A stretch of 64,000 nt of DNA from an uncultured Gammaproteobacteria bacterium (GCA_947258975.1 CAMYKK010000006.1:62001-126000); one strand, 5' to 3'; numbered from the stretch's first letter, positions 37,414-45,824 are shown. Program-made: numbers and translations. Notes: generated from the sequence alone by a model not told the origin.

Positions 37414-37878
37414 TTAACCACCACATCCACCGACGGTGACTTTGATCTGCTGCGTGGCCTTCATTAATTTTCCACCGGACTTCACCACCGCATGCACGTC
37501 CGAAGTTTGCCCCATCTTGATGCGTGCGCTGTAGAATCCTCCGGCGCCATCCAGGTTTACGTAGGTGGTCAAGGGTGCCGGGTTCTTAACCGCGACAATG
37601 GCGATGGCCTCGGCGGGCAGGGAGGTTTGTACCTTGATTGGCACCACCGCGCCGTTTTCCGCCTGCAGCGGCGCTTTGATCTGGATGTCACCGCTATCGC
37701 TCATGTCGGACATGCCTAATGCGGCTTTCAAAGCCTCTTCCGCGGAAATTTCTGTTTTGAATGCGGCCTCCGAATAAGCGGCCGCCAACACCTGGCTTGG
37801 TTTCAACAGGCCTGCGCCCGCGGCGACGGCCAATACGCCGCTGGTCAACGAACCTTTAAGGAATGTTCTGCGTTTCAT
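37414..37878 (-). CDS. soxY: SoxY, thiosulfate-carrier protein
   Basis: The Sox sulfur carrier. ATG at 37878 begins a Tat signal (MKRRTFLKGSLTSGVLAV). The 154-residue protein ends in KVTVGGCGG, the swinging arm whose Cys carries the sulfane intermediate. As the window has no soxCD, the outer sulfur on SoxY is expected to be passed to stored sulfur rather than oxidised in place. Confidence 0.96.
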   Translation of the reverse strand: MKRRTFLKGSLTSGVLAVAAGAGLLKPSQVLAAAYSEAAFKTEISAEEALKAALGMSDMSDSGDIQIKAPLQAENGAVVPIKVQTSLPAEAIAIVAVKNPAPLTTYVNLDGAGGFYSARIKMGQTSDVHAVVKSGGKLMKATQQIKVTVGGCGG

Positions 37879-37966
37879 AGAAAATACCCTCATCGCTGTG
37901 GCGATTAGTAATTGAGGAAGTGTCGAGAGCTTAAATTGTTGGAAAAGTTCAACCGTGGTGATCGGG

Positions 37967-38395
37967 CTAGATGGTCTGCAACCACTCCACGATCAAATCG
38001 ATCTCTTTTCCCGACAACAGCTGATTTTTGCCAAATGGCGGCATCACGCTTTGCGGGTTTGCGACGGTGGCATCGTGTATCTGCGCGCGCAGCTTCACCT
38101 TGTCGGGAAACCGCTGCTTCATGGCAACCAAAGGTGGTCCCATGTTGCCGCCGGGGGCCAGGGTTTCCGGCCAGCGCGCCTTGGTAGTTACACCATGGCA
38201 TGCCAGGCAGTTGCCTTTCCGTCGGGTGATCGCAACGCACCATCCCTTGATGACATTGTCCGCCGTCTTGGCGGCCTTCTTACATTGTTTTTCGTCGGGT
38301 AGTGTGTCAGCCGATGCCGTGGGTAGGGTTACCAGCGTACCGGCCATCAGGGCCGCGGCGCCAACCACGGCCGTCGTGAATATCTTCTTACGCAT
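37967..38395 (-). CDS. soxX: SoxX, c-type cytochrome of SoxAX
   Basis: 142 residues from ATG 38395, with GAGGAGG upstream. A signal peptide (IFTTAVVGAAALMAGTLV) precedes the mature protein. The heme-c motif CLACH is at 63-67 and the axial Met is in VMPPFGKN. The first gene of the soxXYZA run, followed by an 88-base gap before soxY. Confidence 0.94.
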   Translation of the reverse strand: MRKKIFTTAVVGAAALMAGTLVTLPTASADTLPDEKQCKKAAKTADNVIKGWCVAITRRKGNCLACHGVTTKARWPETLAPGGNMGPPLVAMKQRFPDKVKLRAQIHDATVANPQSVMPPFGKNQLLSGKEIDLIVEWLQTI

Positions 38396-38617
38396 CAATC
38401 CTCCTCATCCAGTGGGTAACTATCTGCGAGCCGAAGCTCGGGCAACGCGACGCTTCGTCACGCTATATCCACTTTATATTTACGGTTTAGCGCACCGGAA
38501 CGGTGTTCAAAACGACTAGATCATAATCATCTGGTGATTACAAGTGGCCACAGCGATATGCCCGGTCTCGGTGGATTGAAATTTTTACCCACGGCGATAA
38601 GCAATACTTATTGCGCG

Positions 38618-40129
38618 CTAGGGACGGGCCGGTTTATCGGACTTGATCTTTTCGCCCGCCAAACGCAGTTGTTGTTCGATTTCAGCGGTGCGTGCGTCGA
38701 TACTCGCGCTGGCATAAAAACTTTTCCCCGCATACGTGCGCGCGAGCCGCAGTTGGCGCAGCGCCTCCCTTGGGTTACCCGTTAGATAGTGGTATTCGGC
38801 CAATGCCTGGTGGGCAGCGAGGGGGTTTCTCAGTTCGCCCTCGGCGCGCGCCAGCATGGCGTACAATTTGGGCTCCGGTTGACTTTTCAGCATCACCTGT
38901 CGGATTAGCTCCTTGGCCTCCTGGTGGCGACCGGATTGCAGCAATGCCGCCGCAATGTAATGCTGGAAAACAACCACGTTGGCGTATTCCTGCCGTGCAG
39001 CGCTGTACAGTTCGAGCGCACGGTCGTGGTCGCCGGCACTCATTTCGATCTCGGCTTGCGCGATCCGGTAGCTGGGATTTCGCGGCTCGGACGCGACTAA
39101 ACTCTGGATCTGCCGGCGGGCGCGATCGTACTGTGAGGATGCCATCAAGGCCAGGGCGTATCCATAACGATCCGCGCTGGCATTGGTGTTGTCCTTGTCT
39201 TCCAGGGCCGATGCAAAATATGTCGCCGCGCGCTCCGGTTCGCCGTCATACAACGCGCGGATTTTGGCGCGCATGTGCAGAAAACGGTCTTCGTTCGATC
39301 GCTCGGGCGGTGGATATCTCTCCGCGCGCGAGATCGATTCGGCGATCCGGTCGGTGGTTAACGGGTGGGTGCGTAAGAACTCCGGCGCATTGGATTCCTG
39401 TGCTCGCGCCCACTGCTGCATGCGTTCGAAAAATTGTGGCATGGACCGGGGATCAAATCCAGATCGCGCCAGCGCGCGGATTCCAATTGCGTCCGCCTCA
39501 CGTTCAAAGTCACGGCTGTACTTGAGCTGACGCTCGATCAGAGACGCATTGGTAGCCGCCAGCGCCGCTTGACCGACCTGCCCGCCGAGTAAAATGGCAG
39601 CGATGATCGCCGCGGTCATCGGGATGGTTTGGCTCTTGACGGCAGCCAACATCCGCGGCAGATGGCGCTGAGTGATGTGCGCGACCTCATGGGCCAACAC
39701 CGACGCGAGTTCAGACTCGTGGCCCGTGGCCAGGATCAGGCCGGTGTGTATGGAGATGTGCCCACCGGGAACGGCGAAGGCATTCAAAGCCGGGTCCTTG
39801 ACGAGGTAAAAAGAGAAATCCACACTACCGCCGTCGCTGTTCGCCGCCAACCGCTGGCCGAGATGGTTCAAGTAGTCGTGCAGCTCCGGATCTTCGATGA
39901 AGGTCAAACTGCGGCGGGCGTCGCGCATGAATTCACGGCCCAGCTTTTGTTCCTCCACGGAAGAGATGACGCTGGCTGAAGAATCGCCCAGCTCCGGGAG
40001 TCGGTTCAGATCTTGCGCGGATGCGGCGGCGGTGGCGGTGGCTACCAAAATCGTGAGCGAGCGGCGCCGCCAACGCCGCCACGCGGGATGGACCCACGCC
40101 GGGGCCGGGCACATCGCAATACGGTACAT
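38618..40129 (-). CDS. bepA: M48 metalloprotease with TPR repeats, BepA-like
   Basis: BepA-type proteases degrade or assist outer-membrane assembly intermediates in the periplasm. The protein has a signal-like segment after WRRRSLTILVATATAAASA and the zinc motif LAHEVAHITQRH near residue 150. A third ligand Glu is in FEREADAIGIRALA. A TPR domain of about 200 residues ends it. The start is uncertain: ATGs at 40165, 40153, 40129 and 40114 are in frame, and I list 40129. It lies upstream of sox on the same strand but is probably unrelated to it. Confidence 0.88.
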   Translation of the reverse strand: MYRIAMCPAPAWVHPAWRRWRRRSLTILVATATAAASAQDLNRLPELGDSSASVISSVEEQKLGREFMRDARRSLTFIEDPELHDYLNHLGQRLAANSDGGSVDFSFYLVKDPALNAFAVPGGHISIHTGLILATGHESELASVLAHEVAHITQRHLPRMLAAVKSQTIPMTAAIIAAILLGGQVGQAALAATNASLIERQLKYSRDFEREADAIGIRALARSGFDPRSMPQFFERMQQWARAQESNAPEFLRTHPLTTDRIAESISRAERYPPPERSNEDRFLHMRAKIRALYDGEPERAATYFASALEDKDNTNASADRYGYALALMASSQYDRARRQIQSLVASEPRNPSYRIAQAEIEMSAGDHDRALELYSAARQEYANVVVFQHYIAAALLQSGRHQEAKELIRQVMLKSQPEPKLYAMLARAEGELRNPLAAHQALAEYHYLTGNPREALRQLRLARTYAGKSFYASASIDARTAEIEQQLRLAGEKIKSDKPARP

Positions 40130-40469
40130 CAGCGATTTAGTTTTGGTGAACATGTGTGGCGCCATTTGAGATTCACGGACACTCCAGGGTGTGCTGGGTG
40201 CACGCGGCCCTGACGTTGCGTTTTTGCCCCCTGGGCCCGGCGGTAATTGATTCCTGGTCAACGGGTGACCGGCGATGCAGGATGACTCAGGGTATGCGAC
40301 AACCTATGTTTTACCGGTGATGAGATCAGATTTCAATAATTTTGTATTTTCTAATACAATACTATTATTAAATTATGGTAATTGTCCCGATAGCGGTCCC
40401 GCTGGGCCGCTGCCGTACGGGGTTTAATACGCCTACAATAATGGCGATACTGACAGAGGAGAGCTGATT
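40130..40469. other. divergent regulatory region bepA / tusA
   Basis: The AT-rich middle (40330-40380) contrasts with the GC-rich neighbourhood and carries the dyad listed separately. Some of the left end may belong to bepA if an upstream start is used. GAGGAGAG just before 40470 is the tusA ribosome site. Confidence 0.5.
40342..40359. promoter_or_regulatory. candidate operator: TTGTATT-N4-AATACAA
   Basis: A perfect seven-base inverted repeat with a four-base spacer in an AT-rich stretch about 110 bases upstream of tusA. The site type is unknown to me; it does not match FNR, Fur or Zur. It could bind a regulator of the tusA-dsrE2 pair. Confidence 0.45.
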
Positions 40470-40703
40470 ATGGCTGATTTTGATCAAGAACTCGATGCGC
40501 GCGGTTTGAATTGTCCGCTACCCATTCTGCGTGCGAAGAAGGCGTTGAACGATCTGGGAGATGGTCAGGTATTACGGATCATGGCGACCGACCCGGGTTC
40601 CGTGAAGGACTTTGAGGCGTTTGCGCAACAGACCGGCAACACCCTACTGGAGTCAAATGAAGACAACGGTGAGTTTCACTTCCTGCTGCGGAAAAACGGT
40701 TAA
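40470..40703 (+). CDS. tusA: TusA-type sulfurtransferase
   Basis: A 77-residue sulfur carrier. The active Cys is in LDARGLNCPLPILRAKKAL (residue 15), the classical CPxP motif. In dsr-type oxidisers TusA hands sulfane sulfur from storage towards DsrEFH. It is followed by dsrE2, its common partner; a rhodanese that often completes the trio is not present here. Confidence 0.93.
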   Translation: MADFDQELDARGLNCPLPILRAKKALNDLGDGQVLRIMATDPGSVKDFEAFAQQTGNTLLESNEDNGEFHFLLRKNG

Positions 40704-40771
40704 CCGCAACGCGGATGTCCACCGTGAAGACACGTGACTAACACGATTAATTTTCCATGAGCGTATGAATT

Positions 40772-41251
40772 ATGGCTGACAAGAAATTGGCGATTATCGC
40801 CACCAAGGGCACGCTGGATTGGGCCTACCCACCCTTCATCCTGGCATCGACCGCCTCGGCGTTGGGATATCAGACCTGCATCTTCTTTACTTTCTATGGG
40901 CTACAACTTGTTAAGAAGAAGTTGGATCTGAAAGTAAGCCCACTCGGTAATCCGGGTATGCCGATGCCCATGGGAATGAATAAGTGGTTTCCGGTGCTTG
41001 GCACCACTATTCCCGGCATGGAAGGCATGATGACCACGATGATGAAACAGAAGATCAAGGCGAAGGGCGTCGCCACCATTGACGAACTGCGTGATCTGTG
41101 TGTCGAAGCGGAAGTCAGGCTGGTGGGTTGTCAGATGACCATCGATTTGTTCGATATCAAGCGCGACGAATTATTGGACAACATCGAACTGGGCGGCGCG
41201 GCGACCTTTTTCGAATTCGCAGGTGATGCCGACGTTACGCTGTTCATCTAG
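40772..41251 (+). CDS. dsrE2: DsrE2-family protein
   Basis: DsrE2 (DsrE/DsrF/DrsH-like) is a membrane-associated sulfur-transfer protein that works with TusA and rhodanese. The 159-residue protein shows IIATKGTLDWAYPPFILAS, a hydrophobic segment with Cys (GYQTCIFFTFYGLQLVKKK), the Met-rich NPGMPMPMGMNKW, and the conserved Cys in VRLVGCQMTIDLFD. It lies 68 bases downstream of tusA. Confidence 0.92.
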   Translation: MADKKLAIIATKGTLDWAYPPFILASTASALGYQTCIFFTFYGLQLVKKKLDLKVSPLGNPGMPMPMGMNKWFPVLGTTIPGMEGMMTTMMKQKIKAKGVATIDELRDLCVEAEVRLVGCQMTIDLFDIKRDELLDNIELGGAATFFEFAGDADVTLFI

Positions 41252-41371
41252 CTTCTCGCCGTTGGGCGCATCGCTGCTAACGATGAGCGTGCTTTGGGTT
41301 CATCGAGGTTAGTGCACTGATACGCCGGCACATTTTCGCGTGTCCTGCCGCGGCATTGATGACCCCGGTGA

Positions 41372-41671
41372 TCACTTGGGTTTTTTGCGTTTATATTTTA
41401 TCTGGTCAATCGACACGGATACCGGATCGTGCGTACCGGGCTCGTCGACGTAACGAGGGCGCGTGCCACTGGGGCGTCCCGCGTCTTTGGCGAGTTCCTG
41501 TTTTCGCGCCGAGATCAACACCAGGCAATCACGCATATCATGAATACAATCCGCGGACAGCGGATGCTTGAGGCCAGGGGGTGTGGCGGTTTCCCGGATG
41601 ACCCGCGTCAGCACCTTTTGCATGATTGATAAGATGCGTTCTTCTTTGGATGCAGACTGGTTTTTAGTCAT
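41372..41671 (-). CDS. small conserved protein of unknown function
   Basis: About 99 residues from ATG 41671. A helical N-terminal half (ILSIMQKVLTRVIRETATPP) is followed by CIHDMRDCLVLISARKQELA and a basic tail. Similar sequences are, from memory, found in other sulfur oxidisers, sometimes mislabelled as segregation protein A. It is divergent from the 41770 operon and convergent with dsrE2. Function unknown. Confidence 0.6.
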   Translation of the reverse strand: MTKNQSASKEERILSIMQKVLTRVIRETATPPGLKHPLSADCIHDMRDCLVLISARKQELAKDAGRPSGTRPRYVDEPGTHDPVSVSIDQIKYKRKKPK

Positions 41672-41769
41672 GACAGGACTCGTCAATAGTCATAGCTCCG
41701 GAAAGCTGGAATCTGGGAAGTCTTCGGATTACATTCATTAGCTGTGTCCAACTCGATCAAAGGGCCTTG

Positions 41770-41988
41770 ATGCCTTATTTTCTCTACCGGATCTCGCCGC
41801 AGCGATTGCTAACCTATATCAATGAATTCGCGCACTACCGAAACGCGCGCGACATGGCCAGGCAGATGCGTCAAGAGCAAACCCAGGACGATCTCGATAG
41901 CATAAAGATTCTTTTCGCCGAGCATCGAAGCGAAGCTGAAATATTGCTTAAATCCCGCCGTGTGCGTCAACCGTCTGAAGACGATTAA
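41770..41988 (+). CDS. small helical protein of unknown function
   Basis: 72 residues from ATG 41770. Starts MPYFLYRISPQRLLTYINEF, then a charged helical region (RDMARQMRQEQTQDDLD) and a basic end. No known motif. The stop is seven bases before the Cys-rich gene, so it appears to head the operon 41770-43136. Confidence 0.6.
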   Translation: MPYFLYRISPQRLLTYINEFAHYRNARDMARQMRQEQTQDDLDSIKILFAEHRSEAEILLKSRRVRQPSEDD

Positions 41989-41995
41989 GCGCGAT

Positions 41996-42478
41996 ATGGT
42001 CGACGAAGAGCAGTTTCGGCGCACATACCAGGAGGTGATCACCGCTCCTTGTCCGTTTGAGAAAGCCATACTGCAGCGGGTATGTGCCTGTCCGCGGGCG
42101 AACAAATGCAACATCGCCGAGCGTGAGGCGGTGAATTGTCAGTCTCCCGAAGCGCAGGAGACATGCGTAGCGTTTTTGCACTGTCTGAGAAAACGGGCGA
42201 ATTTTGCGCTGGGTTTGAAGCGCACGCCCGGGGCGCTGCCGCACGCGAAAGCCATCAAGATCCAATGCGGCGGGTTGTTGGGCCTGCAAAATGCGCTGGA
42301 TCCGTTCGCCCAGGAATCACGAGTATCGGATGTCCACGGATTGATGAATCGTGCCATAAAGCGTTTTCAGGAGATGGTCAACATTCCCTTCGATCAAATC
42401 GTGCGCGCGGTGAACCAATACGAGGGCCGGCGGCGCCCGCGTGGTGGTCGCAGCATGAGGGACCGGAAAGATGAGTGA
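41996..42478 (+). CDS. cysteine-rich protein of unknown function
   Basis: 160 residues from ATG 41996. Eight cysteines lie in about 100 residues: APCPFEK, RVCACPRANKCNIA, VNCQSPEAQETCVAFLHC and IQCGGLL. The spacing suggests an Fe-S or other metal centre, but I do not recognise the family. The last third is basic (EGRRRPRGGRSMRDRK). It overlaps the chelatase gene by eight bases, so a tie to siroheme or sulfur redox is plausible but inferred. Confidence 0.65.
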   Translation: MVDEEQFRRTYQEVITAPCPFEKAILQRVCACPRANKCNIAEREAVNCQSPEAQETCVAFLHCLRKRANFALGLKRTPGALPHAKAIKIQCGGLLGLQNALDPFAQESRVSDVHGLMNRAIKRFQEMVNIPFDQIVRAVNQYEGRRRPRGGRSMRDRKDE

Positions 42479-42851
42479 TCCGCATGTGTTATTGCTCGTC
42501 GCTCACGGCAGCCGCGGACAACATGCCAACGACGAAGTACGTCTATTGACGGCCAAGCTGGCACGGAAACTGGAACCGGAGTGTGTGCAGGTACAATGTG
42601 CATTCCTGGAACTCGCCGATCCCTCGATTCCGTCCTCCATTGACCAAGCAGTGTTACGGGGGGCGGACCGGATTACGGTGCTGCCATATTTTCTCGTTGC
42701 CGGGCGCCACGTGTCAGTGGATATTCCCAAGATCGTCGATCAAAAAAACGGAGAATATCCCGCTGTCGATATCCGGCTGTCCGCATACCTCGGTGCCACC
42801 GAGCGTGTTGTGGACATGTTGTCCGATATGGTGAAAAGAGCCATTGCATAG
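42471..42851 (+). CDS. cbiX: small CbiX/SirB-type sirohydrochlorin chelatase
   Basis: A 126-residue single-domain (short-type) chelatase that inserts a metal into sirohydrochlorin. The catalytic His is in LLVAHGSRGQHAN, and the second His is in FLVAGRHVSVDIP. Short CbiX proteins act as homodimers. Siroheme is the cofactor of DsrAB, encoded 12 kb away, so iron insertion for siroheme is the likely job; cobalt for B12 is the alternative. Confidence 0.88.
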   Translation: MSDPHVLLLVAHGSRGQHANDEVRLLTAKLARKLEPECVQVQCAFLELADPSIPSSIDQAVLRGADRITVLPYFLVAGRHVSVDIPKIVDQKNGEYPAVDIRLSAYLGATERVVDMLSDMVKRAIA

Positions 42852-42908
42852 CATTGTGCCGGGGGGCGTGAACATTATCGTGAAATGCCGGATGTCGGGA
42901 CGCCGGCA

Positions 42909-43136
42909 ATGACTGACGACAAGAAGTTCGGCGGCAAAAGTCCCACGGAGTGGAAGTTGTTGCGGGACAAAAGCCACAAGGTCGTGGAGCAGCAGAACGA
43001 CGACATCGCCGTTCACATCTGCTCGTTTTGCGGCCGCGACAAGTCCCAAGTGAAGCACATGATCTGCGGGCCGGCGGTAAATATCTGTGATGCGTGTGTC
43101 GCGAAGTGCAATCATATAATGATCGAAGACGCCTAA
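42909..43136 (+). CDS. stand-alone ClpX-type C4 zinc-finger protein
   Basis: 75 residues from ATG 42909 (an ATG at 42885 gives 83). The body is only the ClpX N-terminal zinc-binding fold: HICSFCGRDKSQVKHMICG and NICDACVAKCNH, i.e. two CxxC pairs. There is no AAA domain. In ClpX this domain dimerises and binds adaptors or substrates. It is the last gene of the 41770-43136 operon. Role unknown. Confidence 0.75.
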   Translation: MTDDKKFGGKSPTEWKLLRDKSHKVVEQQNDDIAVHICSFCGRDKSQVKHMICGPAVNICDACVAKCNHIMIEDA

Positions 43137-43270
43137 CTCGCATTTCTCACCAGGCGCCCCGCGACTATTCTTGCCACGCAATATCGACTGCCTTACCTCG
43201 CAACTTCAAAGAAGTGACGATGCGGGTCCTTCCATACATACCATGAATAGTTGCGGGGCCATCCCGAAAG

Positions 43271-43906
43271 CTACGACTTCGCCGTTTGATCGACTTCCCC
43301 GCTAAAACATACCCACGTGGTCGCGATGTATTTAGTTCCTTGTTCCAGCATGACACCACGGTGTGCGTGGGTCCAAAACGGTGGAAACAAGATCAGCTTA
43401 CCGGTCTCGGGTTTGATCTTGACGTCATGAAAATAAAATTCGGTCTCACCACCGGGGCCATCTACGTCGTTTAGATACCATATGGCGACCAACTGCCGCT
43501 GACTGAACTCGCCGGGCCCGCTGTCCACATGCCAATGATAAAACTGTTCCCGCTGCGTGCGCTGCATGTTGTAACCCATATCGCGCAAGGAATTGGAAGC
43601 GAAGAACGGGTGAACTTTGGCGATTTCATTAACTGCGGCGCTCAAGGATAGGAACAAGCCCTCATCGACGGATTTCCAATCCTGTCTGCCGCTGATTCGC
43701 AGATCGGACGAGCGCTTGATCGACCGCTCTTCGTCCTGCTGCGGGCCGATTCTGCCGGGATACTGTTGTTCCGGGTGAGCCTCGAAGCGGCGTATCATGT
43801 CGTCACAGATCTCGCGCGTCAGGGCATGACTCACCTCGTAGATGAAGCTGTGGGGGGCGACTTCGCTGAGCGTATAGTCAAGCACAGGGTCGCACTTTGA
43901 TCTCAT
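43271..43906 (-). CDS. 2OG-Fe(II) dioxygenase (prolyl-4-hydroxylase-like)
   Basis: A 211-residue jelly-roll oxygenase. Iron ligands are visible as HWHVDSGPGEF (HxD) and the distal His in PFWTHAHRGVML. The 2OG arginine is not certain. GGETEFYFHDVKIKPETGKL matches the P4H-type GxxxF region. The substrate is unknown. Found between the siroheme-chelatase operon and the dsrS region, on the minus strand next to the 109-aa gene. Confidence 0.85.
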   Translation of the reverse strand: MRSKCDPVLDYTLSEVAPHSFIYEVSHALTREICDDMIRRFEAHPEQQYPGRIGPQQDEERSIKRSSDLRISGRQDWKSVDEGLFLSLSAAVNEIAKVHPFFASNSLRDMGYNMQRTQREQFYHWHVDSGPGEFSQRQLVAIWYLNDVDGPGGETEFYFHDVKIKPETGKLILFPPFWTHAHRGVMLEQGTKYIATTWVCFSGEVDQTAKS

Positions 43907-43921
43907 GTAGTAGCTGTGCCT

Positions 43922-44251
43922 TTAGTTTTTCTCGAAGTTGAACCGCGTTTCATTCATGTCGCCCGTGGTATCGATATCTACCCATTCCACATTGGGCAAG
44001 CGCGTCATGATGTAGCCGGCCATGAGCAACAAAGAATGCTTGTTATTGTTGTGCATCGCTGTCAACAAGCGGTCGGCGGCGATCTGGCAGCGTTGTTCAA
44101 TATCCGGATTGGGTACGTACTCACGGCTCATCTGCCAACCGCGATCCATGTCCTTGTCCATCTTCCGGAAGAACGCGTCACCGTCATCGAGCACATCCGC
44201 CGGTACGTCGATACGGTAAGATTTGTCCTCAACTTTTATGTTCAAGATCAT
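43922..44251 (-). CDS. conserved protein of unknown function
   Basis: 109 residues: a beta start (ILNIKVEDKSYRIDVPADVL), then helices rich in Asp/Met (GDAFFRKMDKDMDRGWQMS) and YVPNPDIEQRCQIAADRLLT. No transmembrane segment, signal or catalytic motif. Its stop is 15 bases before the start of the 2OG oxygenase on the same strand, so they look co-transcribed. Function unknown. Confidence 0.65.
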   Translation of the reverse strand: MILNIKVEDKSYRIDVPADVLDDGDAFFRKMDKDMDRGWQMSREYVPNPDIEQRCQIAADRLLTAMHNNNKHSLLLMAGYIMTRLPNVEWVDIDTTGDMNETRFNFEKN

Positions 44252-44345
44252 CGCTATCTCCGGCGGGACGCCTTAGTGCAATAAACGGGCGATTGGGCGG
44301 CGGTGAGGATACGCGAACACCGCGGAAACTGAAAATGGAACTGCG

Positions 44346-44388
44346 AAAATGGGGTCAGACCCCATTACATGGGGTCTGACCCCATTTT
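44346..44388. repeat. perfect 20-bp-arm hairpin, REP-like (GGGGTCTGACCCC)
   Basis: Perfect inverted repeat: arm AAAATGGGGTCAGACCCCAT (44346-44365), three-base loop TAC, reverse-complement arm 44369-44388. A related but less perfect palindrome is at 45783-45824, on the other side of dsrS. The pair looks like REP/BIME-type sequence. This hairpin may also stop transcription of dsrS. Confidence 0.75.
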
Positions 44389-44403
44389 CGACTTCGATTT
44401 CGT

Positions 44404-45564
44404 TCATGGTAACGATAGCGATTTGCCGCGCAGCCGGGCGCTGGCTGCCAACACCGCATTGGTCACCGGTGCGATTTTCTTTCGCATCAGCGAACCGATG
44501 GCGTCAGTTCGTGCGAAGATCGGCCGCACCAGCGGTTCGCCACTGTGAGCCAACAGCAGCATGTCCCGGAGGTCGGTTGCCGATTCCGGGAGACTGCGGC
44601 GCACGGGTGCACCCCGCGGATCATGCGCCTGCACCACGCGATCGATGTATTGCTCCAACTCAGTGACGCTGTCGAACTCGCGATCATCCGTTCGCAGCGG
44701 TGCAAAGTAGTGATACATGGCGTCCAGCAATTCAACCACGACATCTTGATCGAGGGATTTGCACAGAACACGTTCACAGGTGTGCAAGAACGCCTGCCCG
44801 GGGGCGGATAGCACCCGTAACAATTGCTTTGCCACGGGATCATCGGTGAGCGCCCGTAGCGCGCCTGTTACAGATTGATAGTCCGCGCGCGCCGGTTGTG
44901 GATCGGGCAGATCGTCGGGCATGGTCTGCAGGAACCCCACGTAGTAATGGTTTTTCTGTGCGCCGCGCCGCCAAATTTCGCGGCGTTGCGCATCACTGAT
45001 TAAACCCGGCTGCAGGATCAATCGTACGGTGTTGATCAAATTGGCGGGTACTTCTTCGAACGGTAAATATTCCGTGAGGTATGCGGCCAGTATCGGGCCC
45101 ATGACGCCATGGACGACGCCTGGGTGTTCCAGCATGTAACGGCCCACCTCCGCGGTTGGCAGCGTCCACCAGATTCGCGCCGCCAGCTCGTCAGTCAGGC
45201 CGGCAGCGCGGGCTACTGCGATCACCGCTTCATCCTCGGCCAACATGAGCAACGGCTCCAGCCGCTTGTTGCGCATGTCTCCCATGCGCGTCCAGCGCCG
45301 CAGGTACACCGGGTAGCCTCTGGGGGATCCCAATGCGTTGGTGGAAAGCATCTCCCGCACCAAGCGTAGATATTTTTCCGGCGGGCAGTTAGGACTCAGC
45401 TCGACCCTGGCGTCGTCGCCGTCGGTCATGCCGTACACACACATGGTCTGCTCATTGATACGGATTGCTTGCGCGTTGGCGAGCAATACGTTGAGCTTCA
45501 GAGTGTCTTCAGCGCGCAATTCCATCAAGGGTCCGATTGCCTGTGGTACGGTCGAGTCGTGCAT
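44404..45564 (-). CDS. dsrS: DsrS, sulfur oxidation protein
   Basis: DsrS is the last dsr-linked protein in Allochromatium-type clusters, a soluble protein of unclear role whose loss affects Dsr function. The 386-residue protein carries MELRAEDTLKLNVLLANAQA, GSPRGYPVYLRRWTRMGDMR, EYLPFEEVPANLINTVRLIL and GFLQTMPDDLPDPQ, a pattern I recognise from DsrS. The open frame continues upstream to 45840 through a 22-bp tandem repeat, which is not real coding. I take ATG at 45564; ATG at 45525 is possible. Here dsrS is about 9 kb from the main dsr operon. Confidence 0.8.
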   Translation of the reverse strand: MHDSTVPQAIGPLMELRAEDTLKLNVLLANAQAIRINEQTMCVYGMTDGDDARVELSPNCPPEKYLRLVREMLSTNALGSPRGYPVYLRRWTRMGDMRNKRLEPLLMLAEDEAVIAVARAAGLTDELAARIWWTLPTAEVGRYMLEHPGVVHGVMGPILAAYLTEYLPFEEVPANLINTVRLILQPGLISDAQRREIWRRGAQKNHYYVGFLQTMPDDLPDPQPARADYQSVTGALRALTDDPVAKQLLRVLSAPGQAFLHTCERVLCKSLDQDVVVELLDAMYHYFAPLRTDDREFDSVTELEQYIDRVVQAHDPRGAPVRRSLPESATDLRDMLLLAHSGEPLVRPIFARTDAIGSLMRKKIAPVTNAVLAASARLRGKSLSLP

Positions 45565-45687
45565 TGTTGCCGGGTTCGGCGGCAATTGGAACTGGCCCGC
45601 AGTTTGCACCAAAGATCCTGGATGATGGCGCAGTACTCGTGCAGCTGAGTCCCCTCCTGTGCTTGTGCTGCGAGGAGTTCCCCTGCC

Positions 45688-45770
45688 GTGCGGGGACAAG
45701 CCCCCTGCTGTGCGGGGACAAGCCCCCTGCTGTGCGGGGACAAGCCCCCTGCTGTGCGGGGACAAGCCCC
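45688..45770. repeat. 22-bp tandem repeat, 3.8 copies
   Basis: The unit GTGCGGGGACAAGCCCCCTGCT occurs at 45688, 45710 and 45732, with a partial fourth at 45754. The GGGGACAAGCCCC part of each unit can fold into a small hairpin. Twenty-two is not a multiple of three, so the repeat cycles frames and is not coding. It lies upstream of dsrS. Confidence 0.85.
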
Positions 45771-45782
45771 GCGGCTGGAACG

Positions 45783-45824
45783 ATGCAAAATGGGGGTCAG
45801 ATTTGAAATCAGACCCCATTTTCT
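45783..45824. repeat. second REP-like hairpin upstream of dsrS
   Basis: AAAATGGGGGTCAGATTT and its near reverse complement AAATCAGACCCCATTTT form an imperfect inverted repeat related to that at 44346-44388. Together they bracket dsrS and its 22-bp repeat. Confidence 0.65.

Noticed and set aside
45688-45770. Possible CRISPR array near the Cas6-like gene
   Set aside because: The 22-bp units abut with no spacers, and they lie 6 kb away; this is an ordinary tandem repeat.
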